Assembly: GCF_014645695.1 (NCBI RefSeq)
Contig: NZ_BMMF01000007.1
Coordinates: 186,001 to 250,000 of the forward strand
DNA length: 64,000 nucleotides
Direction: 5' to 3'
Source of the DNA: Salinarimonas ramus
Lineage (GTDB): Bacteria; Pseudomonadota; Alphaproteobacteria; Rhizobiales; Beijerinckiaceae
Shown here: positions 44,977-56,094 of the stretch, in pieces
Layout: every line of letters starts with the position of its first letter
Numbering within the stretch: position 1 is the first letter of the stretch
Translations under genes and position numbers: made by a program
Notes under the pieces: generated by a model
Databases searched by the model: none
Told to the model about the DNA's origin: nothing
The model's input: only the letters and a program-made list of their open reading frames with translations

Positions 44977-46404
44977 TTACTGAAAGACAACCTGCTCGGC
45001 AGTAACACGACGACCAGGCTGACGCAAGCTCTGCATGATGAGCGCATCGAGTATCGACTTCTGGGATGGTGGCATGGCATAGTACATCATATTGACGTAC
45101 CATTCCCATCCATCCATGGTCAGCTCGTACCGAGCGCCTCGATCGACGACGAGCCCGGCCTCGATGAACTGTCCCAAGGCATCGAGGCAGTGCGTCGGCA
45201 TCTCGTCCCAGCGCACGCGATCCTTCTCCAGGAAGCCGTGATACGGAAGGCGCGTGACGAGAGGACGAGACGCATCGATTTCCGGCCCGTGACGGCTCAC
45301 CTGCGTGCCCGTTCCGCCATCGCGTTCGAGCATGTCCTCGATGTAGCGACCGCGATTGTTGGTGTTCGACAGTGTGAGCCGCGGGAGGATCGAAATGGCG
45401 TTGACGCCGAAGCCCACCACCGCCGTGTCGGCATGCCCATAGACGTGGTTGTGGTACTCGAAAGTGTAGGATTCCGAGACGATCGGGTTGAGCGCGAGCT
45501 GATGCTCGTCGGCACGCACGTATCCATGCCCGTTGTGCGGGAGGTATCCGTTCTCCCACATCCGGCGGCGCAGGAGGCGATTCATCTCGAAGCGCTTGTT
45601 CGCGGACGTCGGCTCCATCCCCGCGGCGATGAGCTTCCCGTGCAGCTTCACCTGAGTGACCACATTGTCGATCGGGTAGACGTCCACCAGGTCGCCGATA
45701 CGCGTCGCTTCGTCGAGGTCGGCCATGAAATCATCGATCGTATGGCCGTCCATCGCGTAGAGAATATCGAACGAGGTCCGCGGGAGGATCGACCGGAACA
45801 GCTCGTTCGCCGTGTAGATCTGATCCAGCGATGCGGTCAGATCGAACATGTCACGCCAATACGGATTGAACGTCTGCAAGCCGTAGCGCGCGTTCGTGAC
45901 GCCTATCTCTCGGAGGGCTAGGACCTTGTCTCGCGTCACGCTCTTCACTTCGCATTCGAACGAGAACTCGCGCAGCCGCGACAGGTCGAACGTCGCCTTC
46001 AACTTGTCGCCGAAGCGCAAGATCTCGTCAGCGGTCAGGAGCGAAGGCGTTCCTCCACCAACGAAGATCGACCGGACCGGGAGAGCATGAAGTGGAAAGA
46101 CTCGGGACTTCTGCTCGATCTCGGACAGCAGCGCATCGAGATAGCGGGGGATGATCTCGCGATCTGCGAACTTACCGCGCGTGAACGGGCAAAAATTGCA
46201 GATCGTCTCGCAGAACGGAAAGTGGAAATACAAGGCGGCACTGCCGATCTCGGCAATGTCGACCTCGCGCATCGCCTCGATCGGATTGGATTGAGCCTCT
46301 TCCGAGCTCCCGTCCCACTGCATCGGATAGTAGATGTTGAAGACAGGCACCTGTCGATCGAACGCGTAACCCGGAAGGGACGGCGGCTTCAGCGTGAGCT
46401 TCAT
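44977..46404 (-). CDS. HemN-like radical SAM enzyme
   Basis: 475 residues. The [4Fe-4S] cluster motif CX3CX2C is C65, C69, C72 in YFHFPFCETICNFCPF, and GGGTPS at 116-121 binds SAM. DILYAMDGHT at about 230 parallels the HemN DLIYGLP block. The overall order fits the HemN/HemW branch, which also contains class C methylases, cyclopropane-forming enzymes and heme chaperones. The region just before the cluster is not that of real HemN, so coproporphyrinogen oxidation is unlikely to be the role here. Start ATG 46404 has GAGGGAG upstream. Its base composition is less GC-rich than neighbours. It leads the three-gene operon with an MFS and a PLP decarboxylase. Confidence 0.86.
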   Translation of the reverse strand: MKLTLKPPSLPGYAFDRQVPVFNIYYPMQWDGSSEEAQSNPIEAMREVDIAEIGSAALYFHFPFCETICNFCPFTRGKFADREIIPRYLDALLSEIEQKSRVFPLHALPVRSIFVGGGTPSLLTADEILRFGDKLKATFDLSRLREFSFECEVKSVTRDKVLALREIGVTNARYGLQTFNPYWRDMFDLTASLDQIYTANELFRSILPRTSFDILYAMDGHTIDDFMADLDEATRIGDLVDVYPIDNVVTQVKLHGKLIAAGMEPTSANKRFEMNRLLRRRMWENGYLPHNGHGYVRADEHQLALNPIVSESYTFEYHNHVYGHADTAVVGFGVNAISILPRLTLSNTNNRGRYIEDMLERDGGTGTQVSRHGPEIDASRPLVTRLPYHGFLEKDRVRWDEMPTHCLDALGQFIEAGLVVDRGARYELTMDGWEWYVNMMYYAMPPSQKSILDALIMQSLRQPGRRVTAEQVVFQ

Positions 46405-46851
46405 GGTGAACTCTCCCTCGATCGCAGAGATTGCAGTCACAGAGCAGCGGCACGACGAGCCGGCACGCACGGCAGGTAGCGCTGAAAAGTTCTGATGTTT
46501 AAGATAGTATGTTCAGTAGTTGCTAAATTCTGCTTACGTAGCGGAATTTTAACGCGAACCCTTGCTCGCCAAGGTTTCGTCGCGGGGGATCGTCGCCGCG
46601 AGACCGGCACGGATCAGCGCACTACCCCTAGATGCGGCGCAATGACGCGGGTGGCGTACGACGCAGCCGGCGCTCCGAGCTCTCGGATTACTGCGCAGCG
46701 ATGCCTCGGTCCGACGCGTCTCCGCAAGACCGCCGGTCCATTCTTTCCCCAAACGAAAAGATCCCCTGACCGCGCCCCCGATTGATGCCCACCGCCTCGG
46801 CTGCTAGCTGCTACAGTCGAGAGACGAAGAGACCGACGGGAGGACGAGGTC
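46405..46851. other. Long intergenic region, AT-rich part with likely promoters
   Basis: 447 bp with no convincing gene between the radical SAM operon (leftward) and malate synthase (rightward). Bases 46490-46560 are strikingly AT-rich for this genome (TTTAAGATAGTATG and TAAATTC runs). On the minus strand, TACTAT/TATCTT-like -10 candidates exist upstream of the radical SAM gene, but no consensus -35 is clear. The rest (46561-46851) is normal GC-rich DNA with no hairpin that I could support. Confidence 0.5.
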
Positions 46852-49008
46852 ATGAGCGAGCGGATCGATGCGTACGGGCTGAAGGTCGCCGGCGCGCTCC
46901 ACGCCTTCATCGAGACCGAGGCGCTGCCGGGGACGGGCGTCTCCGCGGCGGCGTTCTGGAAGGGGCTGTCCGACATCGTCCACGAGCTCGGGCCGAAGAA
47001 CCGCGCGCTGCTCGCCCGGCGCGAAGAGCTGCAGGCGACGATCGACGCCTGGCATCGCGAGCGCCGCGGCAAGCCGCACGACGCCGCCGCCTACGAGGCG
47101 TTCCTGCGCGAGATCGGCTATCTCGTGCCCGAGGGGCCGGACTTCACGATCGAGACCGAGAACGTCGATCCCGAGATCGCCGCGATCGCCGGCCCGCAGC
47201 TCGTGGTGCCGATCACCAACGCGCGCTACGCGCTCAACGCCGCGAACGCGCGCTTCGGCTCGCTCTACGATGCGCTCTACGGCACGGACGCGCTCGGCGA
47301 TGCGCCCTCCGGCGGCGGCTACGATCCCGCGCGCGGGGCGCGGGTCATCGCCTACGCCAAGGGCTTTCTCGACGAGGTCGCGCCCCTCGCCCACGGCTCG
47401 CATGCCGGCGCCACGGGCTACCGCGTCGAGGACGGGGCGCTCGTCGTCACGCTGGAGGGCGGTGCCGTCACGCGGCTCGAGGATCCCACCCGCTTCGCGG
47501 GCTATGCCGGCGGGGCGGACACGCCAGAGGGCGTGCTCCTGCGCCACAACGCGCTCCACGTGGAGATCCGCATCGACCGCGGGCATGCGATCGGCAAGAC
47601 CGACAAGGCCGGCGTCGCGGACGTGGTGCTCGAGGCCGCGGTCTCGACCATCATGGACTGCGAGGATTCGGTCGCGACCGTGGACGCCGCCGACAAGGTG
47701 CTCGCCTATCGCAACTGGCTCGGCCTGATGAAGGGCGACCTCGTGGCAGAGCTCTCCAAGGGCGGCCACACCATCACCCGCCGGCTCGAGGCCGACCGGG
47801 TCTACACCGATCCGGAGGGCCGCGAGCTCGTGCTGCACGGCCGCTCGCTGATGCTCATCCGCAACGTCGGCCACCTGATGACGAACCCGGCGGTGCTCGA
47901 CCGGGACGGCAACGAGGCGTTCGAGGGCCTGCTCGACGCGATGATCACCGCGTTGATCGCCATCCACGACCTGAAGGGCACGGGCCTGCGCAACTCGCGA
48001 GCGGGCTCGGTCTACATCGTCAAGCCGAAGATGCACGGGCCCGAGGAGGTGGCGTTCACGAACGAGATCTTCGGGCGCGTCGAGGACGCGCTGGGCCTCT
48101 CGCGCAACACGCTCAAGGTCGGCATCATGGACGAGGAGCGCCGCACGACGGTGAACCTCAAGGAGTGCATCCGCGCGGCCAGGAACCGCGTCGTCTTCAT
48201 CAACACGGGCTTCCTGGATCGCACCGGCGACGAGATCCACACGTCGATGGAAGCCGGGCCGATGGTCCGCAAGAACGACATGAAGGCGACCGCCTGGATC
48301 TCGGCCTACGAGGCGAACAACGTGGACGTCGGCCTCTCCTGCGGGCTTCCCGGCAAGGCGCAGATCGGCAAGGGCATGTGGGCCATGCCCGACCGCATGC
48401 AGGCCATGCTCGAGCAGAAGATCGGCCACCCCAAGGCCGGGGCCACCTGCGCCTGGGTCCCCTCCCCCACCGCCGCGACGCTGCACGCGACGCACTACCA
48501 CCAGGTGGACGTGAAGGCCCGCTTGGCCGAGCTCGCCTCGCGCGAGCGGGCGAAGCTCTCCGACATCCTCACGATCCCGCTGGCCGACCGGCCGAACTGG
48601 TCGGAGGAGGAGGTCCGCTCCGAGATCGAGAACAACGCGCAGGGCATTCTCGGCTACGTCGTGCGCTGGATCGACCAGGGGGTGGGCTGCTCCAAGGTGC
48701 CCGACATCCACGACGTCGGGCTGATGGAAGACCGCGCCACCTGCCGCATCTCCTCGCAGCATCTGGCGAACTGGCTCCATCACGGTGTCGTGACGCGCGA
48801 GCAGGTGATCGAGACGATGCAGCGCATGGCCGCCGTGGTCGATCGCCAGAACGAGGGCGACGCGCTCTACGAGCCCATGGCGCCTGCCTTCGACGGCCCC
48901 GCCTTCCGCGCCGCCTGCGACCTCGTGCTGGAGGGCCGCGCCCAGCCCTCGGGCTACACCGAGCCGCTCCTCCACTTCTGGCGCCTGGAGAAGAAGAAGC
49001 GGGCGTGA
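46852..49008 (+). CDS. glcB: Malate synthase G
   Basis: 718 residues, the length of the monomeric G form (about 720). It condenses glyoxylate with acetyl-CoA to malate in the glyoxylate shunt. [37 protein letters not shown] and the [21 protein letters not shown] region are class-defining. The catalytic-base region and the CoA-binding [34 protein letters not shown] follow. SD GGGAGG lies upstream of ATG 46852. It stands alone, suggesting growth on acetate, C2 compounds or fatty acids through the shunt. The gene is intact. Confidence 0.97.
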   Translation: MSERIDAYGLKVAGALHAFIETEALPGTGVSAAAFWKGLSDIVHELGPKNRALLARREELQATIDAWHRERRGKPHDAAAYEAFLREIGYLVPEGPDFTIETENVDPEIAAIAGPQLVVPITNARYALNAANARFGSLYDALYGTDALGDAPSGGGYDPARGARVIAYAKGFLDEVAPLAHGSHAGATGYRVEDGALVVTLEGGAVTRLEDPTRFAGYAGGADTPEGVLLRHNALHVEIRIDRGHAIGKTDKAGVADVVLEAAVSTIMDCEDSVATVDAADKVLAYRNWLGLMKGDLVAELSKGGHTITRRLEADRVYTDPEGRELVLHGRSLMLIRNVGHLMTNPAVLDRDGNEAFEGLLDAMITALIAIHDLKGTGLRNSRAGSVYIVKPKMHGPEEVAFTNEIFGRVEDALGLSRNTLKVGIMDEERRTTVNLKECIRAARNRVVFINTGFLDRTGDEIHTSMEAGPMVRKNDMKATAWISAYEANNVDVGLSCGLPGKAQIGKGMWAMPDRMQAMLEQKIGHPKAGATCAWVPSPTAATLHATHYHQVDVKARLAELASRERAKLSDILTIPLADRPNWSEEEVRSEIENNAQGILGYVVRWIDQGVGCSKVPDIHDVGLMEDRATCRISSQHLANWLHHGVVTREQVIETMQRMAAVVDRQNEGDALYEPMAPAFDGPAFRAACDLVLEGRAQPSGYTEPLLHFWRLEKKKRA

Positions 49009-49085
49009 CGTGATGCCGGGTGGATCCTCCCCGAAGGCGAGGAGTCCGCGAAGCGGGCGGTGGGGGCGTATCGAGAGTTCTGCAC

Positions 49086-49148
49086 GCCGGCCCGCCCCCT
49101 CCCCACCCTCCGACCCGCGGGTCGTCGTCCTCCCCTGCGAGGAGGTGG
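49086..49148. repeat. Dispersed palindromic intergenic repeat, copy 1
   Basis: 63 bp starting GCCGGCCCGCC and ending CCTGCGAGGAGGTGG; closely matches the 64 bp at 51510-51573. Both copies contain a CCTCCCC...GGAGG stem. The copy lies between malate synthase and the methyltransferase genes. A shared ATGCCGGGT lies about 72 bp upstream in this copy and about 31 bp upstream in the other. Confidence 0.65.
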
Positions 49149-49204
49149 TGCCGCACGAGCGTCGCCGCATTGCCCCCCTCGCACCCCGCTGCTAAACCCG
49201 CGCC

Positions 49205-50092
49205 ATGCGTCACGCGGATCTCCTCATCACCGACGGCTGGGACGACTATCGCCTGCTCGACACGGGCGAGGGGCGCAAGCTCGAGAAGTTCGGCCGGATC
49301 GTCATGGATCGTCCGGAGCCCCAGGCCATCTGGGCCAAGGGCGATCCCGGCCTGTGGGCGAAGGCCGACGCGGTCTTCGACGCCGCCGAGGAGGCCGAGC
49401 AGGGCGCCTGGCGCTTCAAGGGCGGGCGGCTCGGCGATTGGCCCGTGTCGGTGCGCGACCTCAGCATCCTGTGCCGGGCGACGTCCTTCCGGCACGTGGG
49501 CATCTTCCCCGAGCAGATCGTCCATTGGGACTGGATGGAGGAGCGGATCAAGGCCGATCCGCGGCCGATCTCGGTGCTCAACCTCTTCGGCTATACGGGT
49601 GTCGCGAGCCTCGTCTGCGCGCGCGCCGGCGCGAAGGTGACCCATGTCGACGCCTCCAAGAAGGCGATCGCCTGGGCCAAGGAGAACCAGGCGGCGTCCG
49701 GGCTCGACGACAAGGGCGTGCGCTGGATCCTCGACGACGCCGTGAAGTTCGCTCAGCGCGAGATCCGCCGCGGCAACACCTACGACGCGATCCTGCTCGA
49801 CCCGCCCCGCTACGGCCGCGGGCCCAACGGCGAGGTCTGGCATCTCTTCGAGCATCTGCCGATGCTCATGGACCTGTCGCGCCAGCTCCTCTCCGACACG
49901 CCGAGCTTCGTCACGCTCACCGCCTACGCGGTGCGCCTCTCGTTCATGACGCTGCACGAGCTGATGCGCGACGCCTTCGGCGAGCGGGGCGGCGCCATCG
50001 CGTCGGGCGAGCTCGTCACCCGCGACCGGGCCAACGACCGCCACCTCTCCACCTCGCTCTTCGCGCGCTGGACGCCGGAGGCGCGGGGATGA
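49205..50092 (+). CDS. SAM-dependent rRNA-type methyltransferase (RlmI/K-like), no PUA domain
   Basis: 295 residues. The Rossmann core has VLNLFGYTGVASLVCARAGAKVTHVD (SAM-binding) and the catalytic LDPPRYGRGPNGEVW motif, the NPP/DPPR type of 23S rRNA methyltransferases. The N-terminal PUA domain of RlmI is missing, so the substrate may differ; the shorter form is common in alphaproteobacteria. Start ATG 49205 has no clear SD. Its stop overlaps the next gene's start by four bases (ATGA), so the two RNA methyltransferases are co-translated. Confidence 0.86.
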   Translation: MRHADLLITDGWDDYRLLDTGEGRKLEKFGRIVMDRPEPQAIWAKGDPGLWAKADAVFDAAEEAEQGAWRFKGGRLGDWPVSVRDLSILCRATSFRHVGIFPEQIVHWDWMEERIKADPRPISVLNLFGYTGVASLVCARAGAKVTHVDASKKAIAWAKENQAASGLDDKGVRWILDDAVKFAQREIRRGNTYDAILLDPPRYGRGPNGEVWHLFEHLPMLMDLSRQLLSDTPSFVTLTAYAVRLSFMTLHELMRDAFGERGGAIASGELVTRDRANDRHLSTSLFARWTPEARG

Positions 50093-50913
50093 GCGAGCAT
50101 CCGCGCGTGCGGGAGGTGACGAGCCTTTCGAACGCCACCGTGAAGGAGCTGCGCGCACTGCACGACCGCAAGGGCCGGCGCGAGAGCGGGCTCTTCCTGG
50201 CGGAGGGCGCGCGCACGGCGCTGGAGGCGCTCGACAACGGGCGCGCGCCGGAGATCCTCGTCTACCATCGCGAAGGCCGCGAGCGCGACGTTGTGCGCCG
50301 CCTGCGCTTCGCCTGCCTCGAGGCCGGCGGCGAGTGCCTGGAGGTCGACGACGCCGTCCTCGCCAAGATCGCGCGCAAGGACAATCCCCAGAGCGTGGTC
50401 GCCGCCTTCCGCTGGACGCGCCGCCCCTTCGCCGAGGTGGATCCAGCCGCCGCGCGCGTCTTCGTGGCGCTGGACCGGGTGCGCGATCCGGGCAATCTCG
50501 GGACCATCGTGCGCACCGCCGACGCCGTCGGTGCCGGCGGCGTGCTCCTCGTCGGCGACACCTGCGATCCCGCCTCCGTGGAAGCGGTGCGGGCGTCCAT
50601 GGGCTCGATCTTCGCGGTGCCGGTCTTCGAGGGTTCGGAGGCGGATTTCCTCGCGCTCGCGTCCCGCTGGCCGGGCAGCGTGGTGGGCACGGCGCTGCCG
50701 GCGTCCAAGCATTATCGCCGCGCGGACCTGCGCAGCCCGATCCTCCTCGTCATGGGCAACGAGCAGGCGGGCGTCACGGACGCGATCGCGGCCGCCTGCA
50801 CCGATCTCGTGCGTATCCCCATGCAGGGGCGCGCCGACAGCCTCAACCTCGCCATCGCCACCGCGGTGGCGCTCTACGGGATCGCGGAGCCGGAGGATAC
50901 GGCGCTCGGCTGA
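50089..50913 (+). CDS. TrmH/SpoU-family RNA 2'-O-methyltransferase
   Basis: 274 residues. An N-terminal substrate-binding domain (KELRALHDRKGRRESGLFLAEG) is followed by the SPOUT knot with motif 1 VRDPGNLGTIVRTADA (about 131-146), motif 2 LVMGNEQAGV and motif 3 IPMQGRADSLNLAIATAVALY, the methyl-donor pocket. It methylates ribose 2'-OH in rRNA or tRNA. The start is ATG 50089 at the overlap with the preceding stop. Its last 40 bases overlap the end of the convergent YkgJ-like gene, so the two messages are antisense at their ends. Confidence 0.93.
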   Translation: MSEHPRVREVTSLSNATVKELRALHDRKGRRESGLFLAEGARTALEALDNGRAPEILVYHREGRERDVVRRLRFACLEAGGECLEVDDAVLAKIARKDNPQSVVAAFRWTRRPFAEVDPAAARVFVALDRVRDPGNLGTIVRTADAVGAGGVLLVGDTCDPASVEAVRASMGSIFAVPVFEGSEADFLALASRWPGSVVGTALPASKHYRRADLRSPILLVMGNEQAGVTDAIAAACTDLVRIPMQGRADSLNLAIATAVALYGIAEPEDTALG

Positions 50914-51464
50914 GGGCGGCGCTCCGCCTCGTAGCTCGCGATCTCGCGCGGGATGCCCTGCGCGTCCGCGAACGCGACGTAGTCGCGCTGGAGGATCTCG
51001 TCGAGGTGCCCGCTCGCGCGCACGGTCATGCGCCGGCCGCGGTCGAAGATCACGAGCGCGAGGCCGCCGGCGAGCGCGTTGCGCAGGATCGGCACGATGG
51101 CGGAGGATTTCCACAGGAGCGGCCGATCGGGATCGACGAAGACGACGATCGCGTTCTCGATCGGGTCTTTGTGGAAATAGGCACCCGCGTCCAGCGGATG
51201 CGGGATGCGGCGCCGGTCGGGATGCGCGGTGCGATGCGCCGTGTGGTAGGCGCATTCGTAGGCGCTGCAGGCCTCCGGGCGCTCCGGCCCGCCGAACACG
51301 CCGCAGCCGCCGGCGCGCCCGTCCCCGCCGACGAGATGCCGGCAGGGCCGGTACATCGGCTTGTCGAGGGCGACGATGTGGGAGAGCGTGCAGCACATCG
51401 TGCACGTCCCGCAAGGGGAGGCGCCGGTCGCGCCGCGCGTCGCCTTGCGTTTCGCCTCGCCCAT
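50874..51464 (-). CDS. YkgJ-type cysteine-cluster protein
   Basis: 196 residues. The N-terminal half holds eight or more cysteines: a CGTCTMCC motif (CxxCxxCC) at 18-25, CRHL, CGVF and CSAYEC. This pattern is the YkgJ zinc/iron-chelating cluster (PF03692-like). The C-terminal half is an ordinary soluble region. Start ATG 51464 has GGAGG upstream. Its 3' end overlaps that of the SpoU gene. Its role is unknown; a metal-bound or cysteine-rich redox protein is likely (inference). The neighbouring grxD and bolA genes to the right also relate to iron-sulfur work. Confidence 0.75.
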   Translation of the reverse strand: MGEAKRKATRGATGASPCGTCTMCCTLSHIVALDKPMYRPCRHLVGGDGRAGGCGVFGGPERPEACSAYECAYHTAHRTAHPDRRRIPHPLDAGAYFHKDPIENAIVVFVDPDRPLLWKSSAIVPILRNALAGGLALVIFDRGRRMTVRASGHLDEILQRDYVAFADAQGIPREIASYEAERRPQPSAVSSGSAIP

Positions 51465-51509
51465 CCTGCCTCCGAACCATGCCGGGTATGGCGGGGGCGG
51501 CCGCTTCGA

Positions 51510-51573
51510 GCCGGCCCGCCGCCCTCCCCACCCTCCGGCCCGTAGGCCGTCGTCCTCCCCTGCGGGGAGGTGG
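51510..51573. repeat. Dispersed palindromic intergenic repeat, copy 2
   Basis: 64 bp matching the copy at 49086-49148, with a near-perfect CCTCCCC-TGC-GGGGAGG hairpin at its right end. It lies between the YkgJ-like gene and grxD. Confidence 0.65.
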
Positions 51574-51600
51574 CGCCCTTCGTGCGAAGGGCGGCGCGCG

Positions 51601-51936
51601 TCAAGCGCCCTGCTTCACGGGCACGCCCTTCTCGGAGAAGAATTGCTGCAGCTCGCCCGACTGGAACATCTCGCGGGTGATGTCGCAGCCGCCGACGAAC
51701 TCGCCCTTGACGTAGAGCTGGGGGATCGTCGGCCAGTTGGAATAATCCTTGATGCCCTGGCGCACGCCCTCGTCCTCGAGCACGTTGACGCCCTTGTAGG
51801 GCACGCCGAGGTAGTTGAGGATCTGGACCACCTGGCCCGAGAACCCGCACATGGGAAATTGCGGCGTGCCCTTCATGAAGAGCACGACGTCGTTCGACTT
51901 CACTTCCGCGTCGATCGTCTGATGCGCGTCGGCCAT
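51601..51936 (-). CDS. grxD: Monothiol glutaredoxin Grx4
   Basis: 111 residues, a single Grx domain. The CGFS active site is C30-S33 in MCGFSGQ, and [19 protein letters not shown] holds the cis-proline and the GSH-binding part. Monothiol CGFS glutaredoxins bind a [2Fe-2S] cluster with BolA and GSH and move it to targets. SD AAGGAG is seven bases before ATG 51936. It lies 55 bp after the bolA gene, its known partner, and both follow purL in the same direction. Confidence 0.95.
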   Translation of the reverse strand: MADAHQTIDAEVKSNDVVLFMKGTPQFPMCGFSGQVVQILNYLGVPYKGVNVLEDEGVRQGIKDYSNWPTIPQLYVKGEFVGGCDITREMFQSGELQQFFSEKGVPVKQGA

Positions 51937-51991
51937 GGTCGTCTCCTTGCTCCGGCTCGAGGCGCCGGACCTCGATATGCGAGACCCGTCC

Positions 51992-52228
51992 TCAGGTCTC
52001 GGCGGGAATGGTGGTGAGCGCCAGCGCATGCAGCACGCCGCCCATGCGGCCCTGGAGGGCCGAATAGACCATCTGGTGCTGTTGCACGCGGCTCTTGCCC
52101 TTGAACGAGGCCGAGGTGACGGTGGCGGCATAATGATCGCCGTCGCCGGCGAGATCGCGGATCTCCACCGTGGCGTCCGGGATCGCCTCCTTGATCATGC
52201 GCTCGATCTCGCGCGCGTCCATCGGCAT
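51992..52228 (-). CDS. BolA family protein
   Basis: 78 residues, single BolA domain (alpha/beta KH-like fold). The core [30 protein letters not shown] is the diagnostic block containing the H-x-M-V-Y segment. BolA proteins pair with CGFS glutaredoxins to handle Fe-S clusters; grxD is next door. Start 52228 is used; ATG 52222 is an alternative. It sits 15 bp after purL and is co-directional, so it likely shares a transcript. Confidence 0.93.
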   Translation of the reverse strand: MPMDAREIERMIKEAIPDATVEIRDLAGDGDHYAATVTSASFKGKSRVQQHQMVYSALQGRMGGVLHALALTTIPAET

Positions 52229-52243
52229 CGGGTCGCCTCTCCG

Positions 52244-54460
<2,217 letters not shown>

Positions 54461-54641
54461 GATCGAGATCCCGGCTGTCGCGACGGCTGTAGACGCTGGG
54501 GCGCTCGGACGCAATCGCGAGAGCGGAGGTGAACGAGGTCTTACCGCGACGGCACGAAACGTCCCATTCCGGCACGGCCGCGATTGGCATGCATTTCGCG
54601 CAAATGCGACTCGAATGCGTGTCGAATCGTGGGAGTGTTCC

Positions 54642-55661
54642 ATGGATCTGGTCAACCGTTTCATCTCGGACCGCCGCGGCGCGACCGTGATCGCCTTCGG
54701 CCTCTCGGTCGTGCCGCTGCTGGGGCTGGCCGGCGCGGCCGTGGATTACGGGCGGGCGACGAGCGTCAAGGCCGAGCTCCAGCGCGCAGCCGACGCGACC
54801 GCGATCCATCTCGCCACCATGTCGCTGCAGGGACGCCAGCAGGATGCGCAGGAGGTCTTTGCCGGGCTCCTGCTCCAGACGGGCGTGGACGTGCCGGAAT
54901 TCACCGCGACGGCGAGCCTCGTCGGCACCCACCGCGTCCGTGTCGATGCCTCCGCCGCTATCCCGATGACCTTGGCGTCATTCCTCGTGCCGCAGGTGGA
55001 TGTCGGCGTCACGGCGACCGCTGCCGCGAACCAGCGGACGACACCCTTCGAGATCGAACGTGCGAATCTCAGCGTCGAAGCGGCCGACTACAACGAGCTG
55101 CGGATCTACTGCTTCCACGAAGACCGCAGGGAGCGGCTCGGGGTGATCCACAGCGAGAGCGGCCTTCGCGAGGACGGGTTCCTGAAGATCGCCGACAACA
55201 CCAACGAGGGCGTCGCCGCCGCGCCGGAGACGATCTCCGTCGAGTGCGGGCCGGGAGAGTCGCTGAGCTACCATCTCATCAACATCCGCAATGCGCGCAC
55301 CAGCGCCGCCGCCCGGCGTACGAACGCCCGCTGGGATCACTATACCGACACGACGATGCGCGGCGGCGTCGCGCAGTACAACACCGAGTACCGCGACCTC
55401 ATCGAGACGATCCGTTGCCGCACGGCCGAGGAGTGCGATCCGGATCATCCGGACTCCATCGTGCCCGGCAACGCGCAGCGCAATCGCACGCCCGCGCGCA
55501 ACACCGAGGTCTGCAATCCCGGTGAGTACATGTACTTCGGCTGGGAAGATCGCCCGCCCTACATCGGACAGTGGACGGATCAGGATTACGACGACATTCG
55601 TGTCGTCATGCGCTGCGGTGGCGAGGAGCTGGGGCCCATGAACGTCGTGCTCGTCGACTGA
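54642..55661 (+). CDS. TadG-like/pilus-assembly-type protein
   Basis: 339 residues. The N-terminus [30 protein letters not shown] is the TadE/TadG-type membrane segment with a conserved R-R-G and D-Y. A long extracytoplasmic region follows with several cysteines (C155, C182, and later ones) and many charged residues, without the usual von Willebrand domain. Its SD is GGGAG upstream of ATG 54642. It is divergent from purL, and no other tad gene (cpaB, cpaF, tadB/C) is in the window. It may be an isolated member or the beginning of an unknown surface protein group. Confidence 0.72.
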   Translation: MDLVNRFISDRRGATVIAFGLSVVPLLGLAGAAVDYGRATSVKAELQRAADATAIHLATMSLQGRQQDAQEVFAGLLLQTGVDVPEFTATASLVGTHRVRVDASAAIPMTLASFLVPQVDVGVTATAAANQRTTPFEIERANLSVEAADYNELRIYCFHEDRRERLGVIHSESGLREDGFLKIADNTNEGVAAAPETISVECGPGESLSYHLINIRNARTSAAARRTNARWDHYTDTTMRGGVAQYNTEYRDLIETIRCRTAEECDPDHPDSIVPGNAQRNRTPARNTEVCNPGEYMYFGWEDRPPYIGQWTDQDYDDIRVVMRCGGEELGPMNVVLVD

Positions 55662-55683
55662 CGTCTCAGGCTCGTGCCCCCGC

Positions 55684-56031
55684 TCACAACGGCCCCTTGA
55701 AGACGAAGAAGGCGCCCAGCGCGATGAAGCCGAATCCCACGAGGTGGTTCATCGTCAGCGCCTCCTTCAGGACCGTCACCGAGAAGACGGCGAAGACGCT
55801 AAGCGTGATCACCTCCTGGATCGTCTTCAGCTCGGCCGCGGAATAGACGCCGTGGCCGATCCGGTTCGCGGGCACGGCGAGGCAGTACTCGAAGAAGGCG
55901 ATGCCCCAGCTCGCCAGGGTCACGATCCAGAGCGGTTGGCTCGGGAACTTCAGGTGGCCGTACCAGGCGAACGTCATGAAGACGTTGGAGACGAGGAGCA
56001 GCAGGATCGGCAGCGTGGCCGCGGCGGGCAT
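55684..56031 (-). CDS. DUF486 family membrane protein
   Basis: 115 residues with four hydrophobic helices. The family blocks are NVFMTFAWYGHLK near the start, FFEYCLAVPANRIGH in the centre and TVLKEALTMNHLVGFGFI at the end. Function is unknown, and the family resembles small drug/metabolite transporters. Start ATG 56031 fits the family start; the ATG at 56061 is an in-frame alternative. It is downstream of ptsN, with the same direction, separated by 63 bp. Confidence 0.87.
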   Translation of the reverse strand: MPAAATLPILLLLVSNVFMTFAWYGHLKFPSQPLWIVTLASWGIAFFEYCLAVPANRIGHGVYSAAELKTIQEVITLSVFAVFSVTVLKEALTMNHLVGFGFIALGAFFVFKGPL

Positions 56032-56094
56032 CGGGATCGGGCCTCGGGAAGGTGACGCCAAGGCCGCGATGCTAGCACGCGCCGCCGGCTCGTC

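Noticed and set aside
44977-46404. Annotating the radical SAM gene as hemN (oxygen-independent coproporphyrinogen III oxidase)
   Set aside because: The operon partners and the divergent N-terminal and C-terminal blocks argue against a heme role; only the family level is supported.
46495-46785. 96-codon plus-strand ORF in the AT-rich intergenic region
   Set aside because: No SD, no recognisable family, mixed composition; ends before the malate synthase start. Treated as non-coding.
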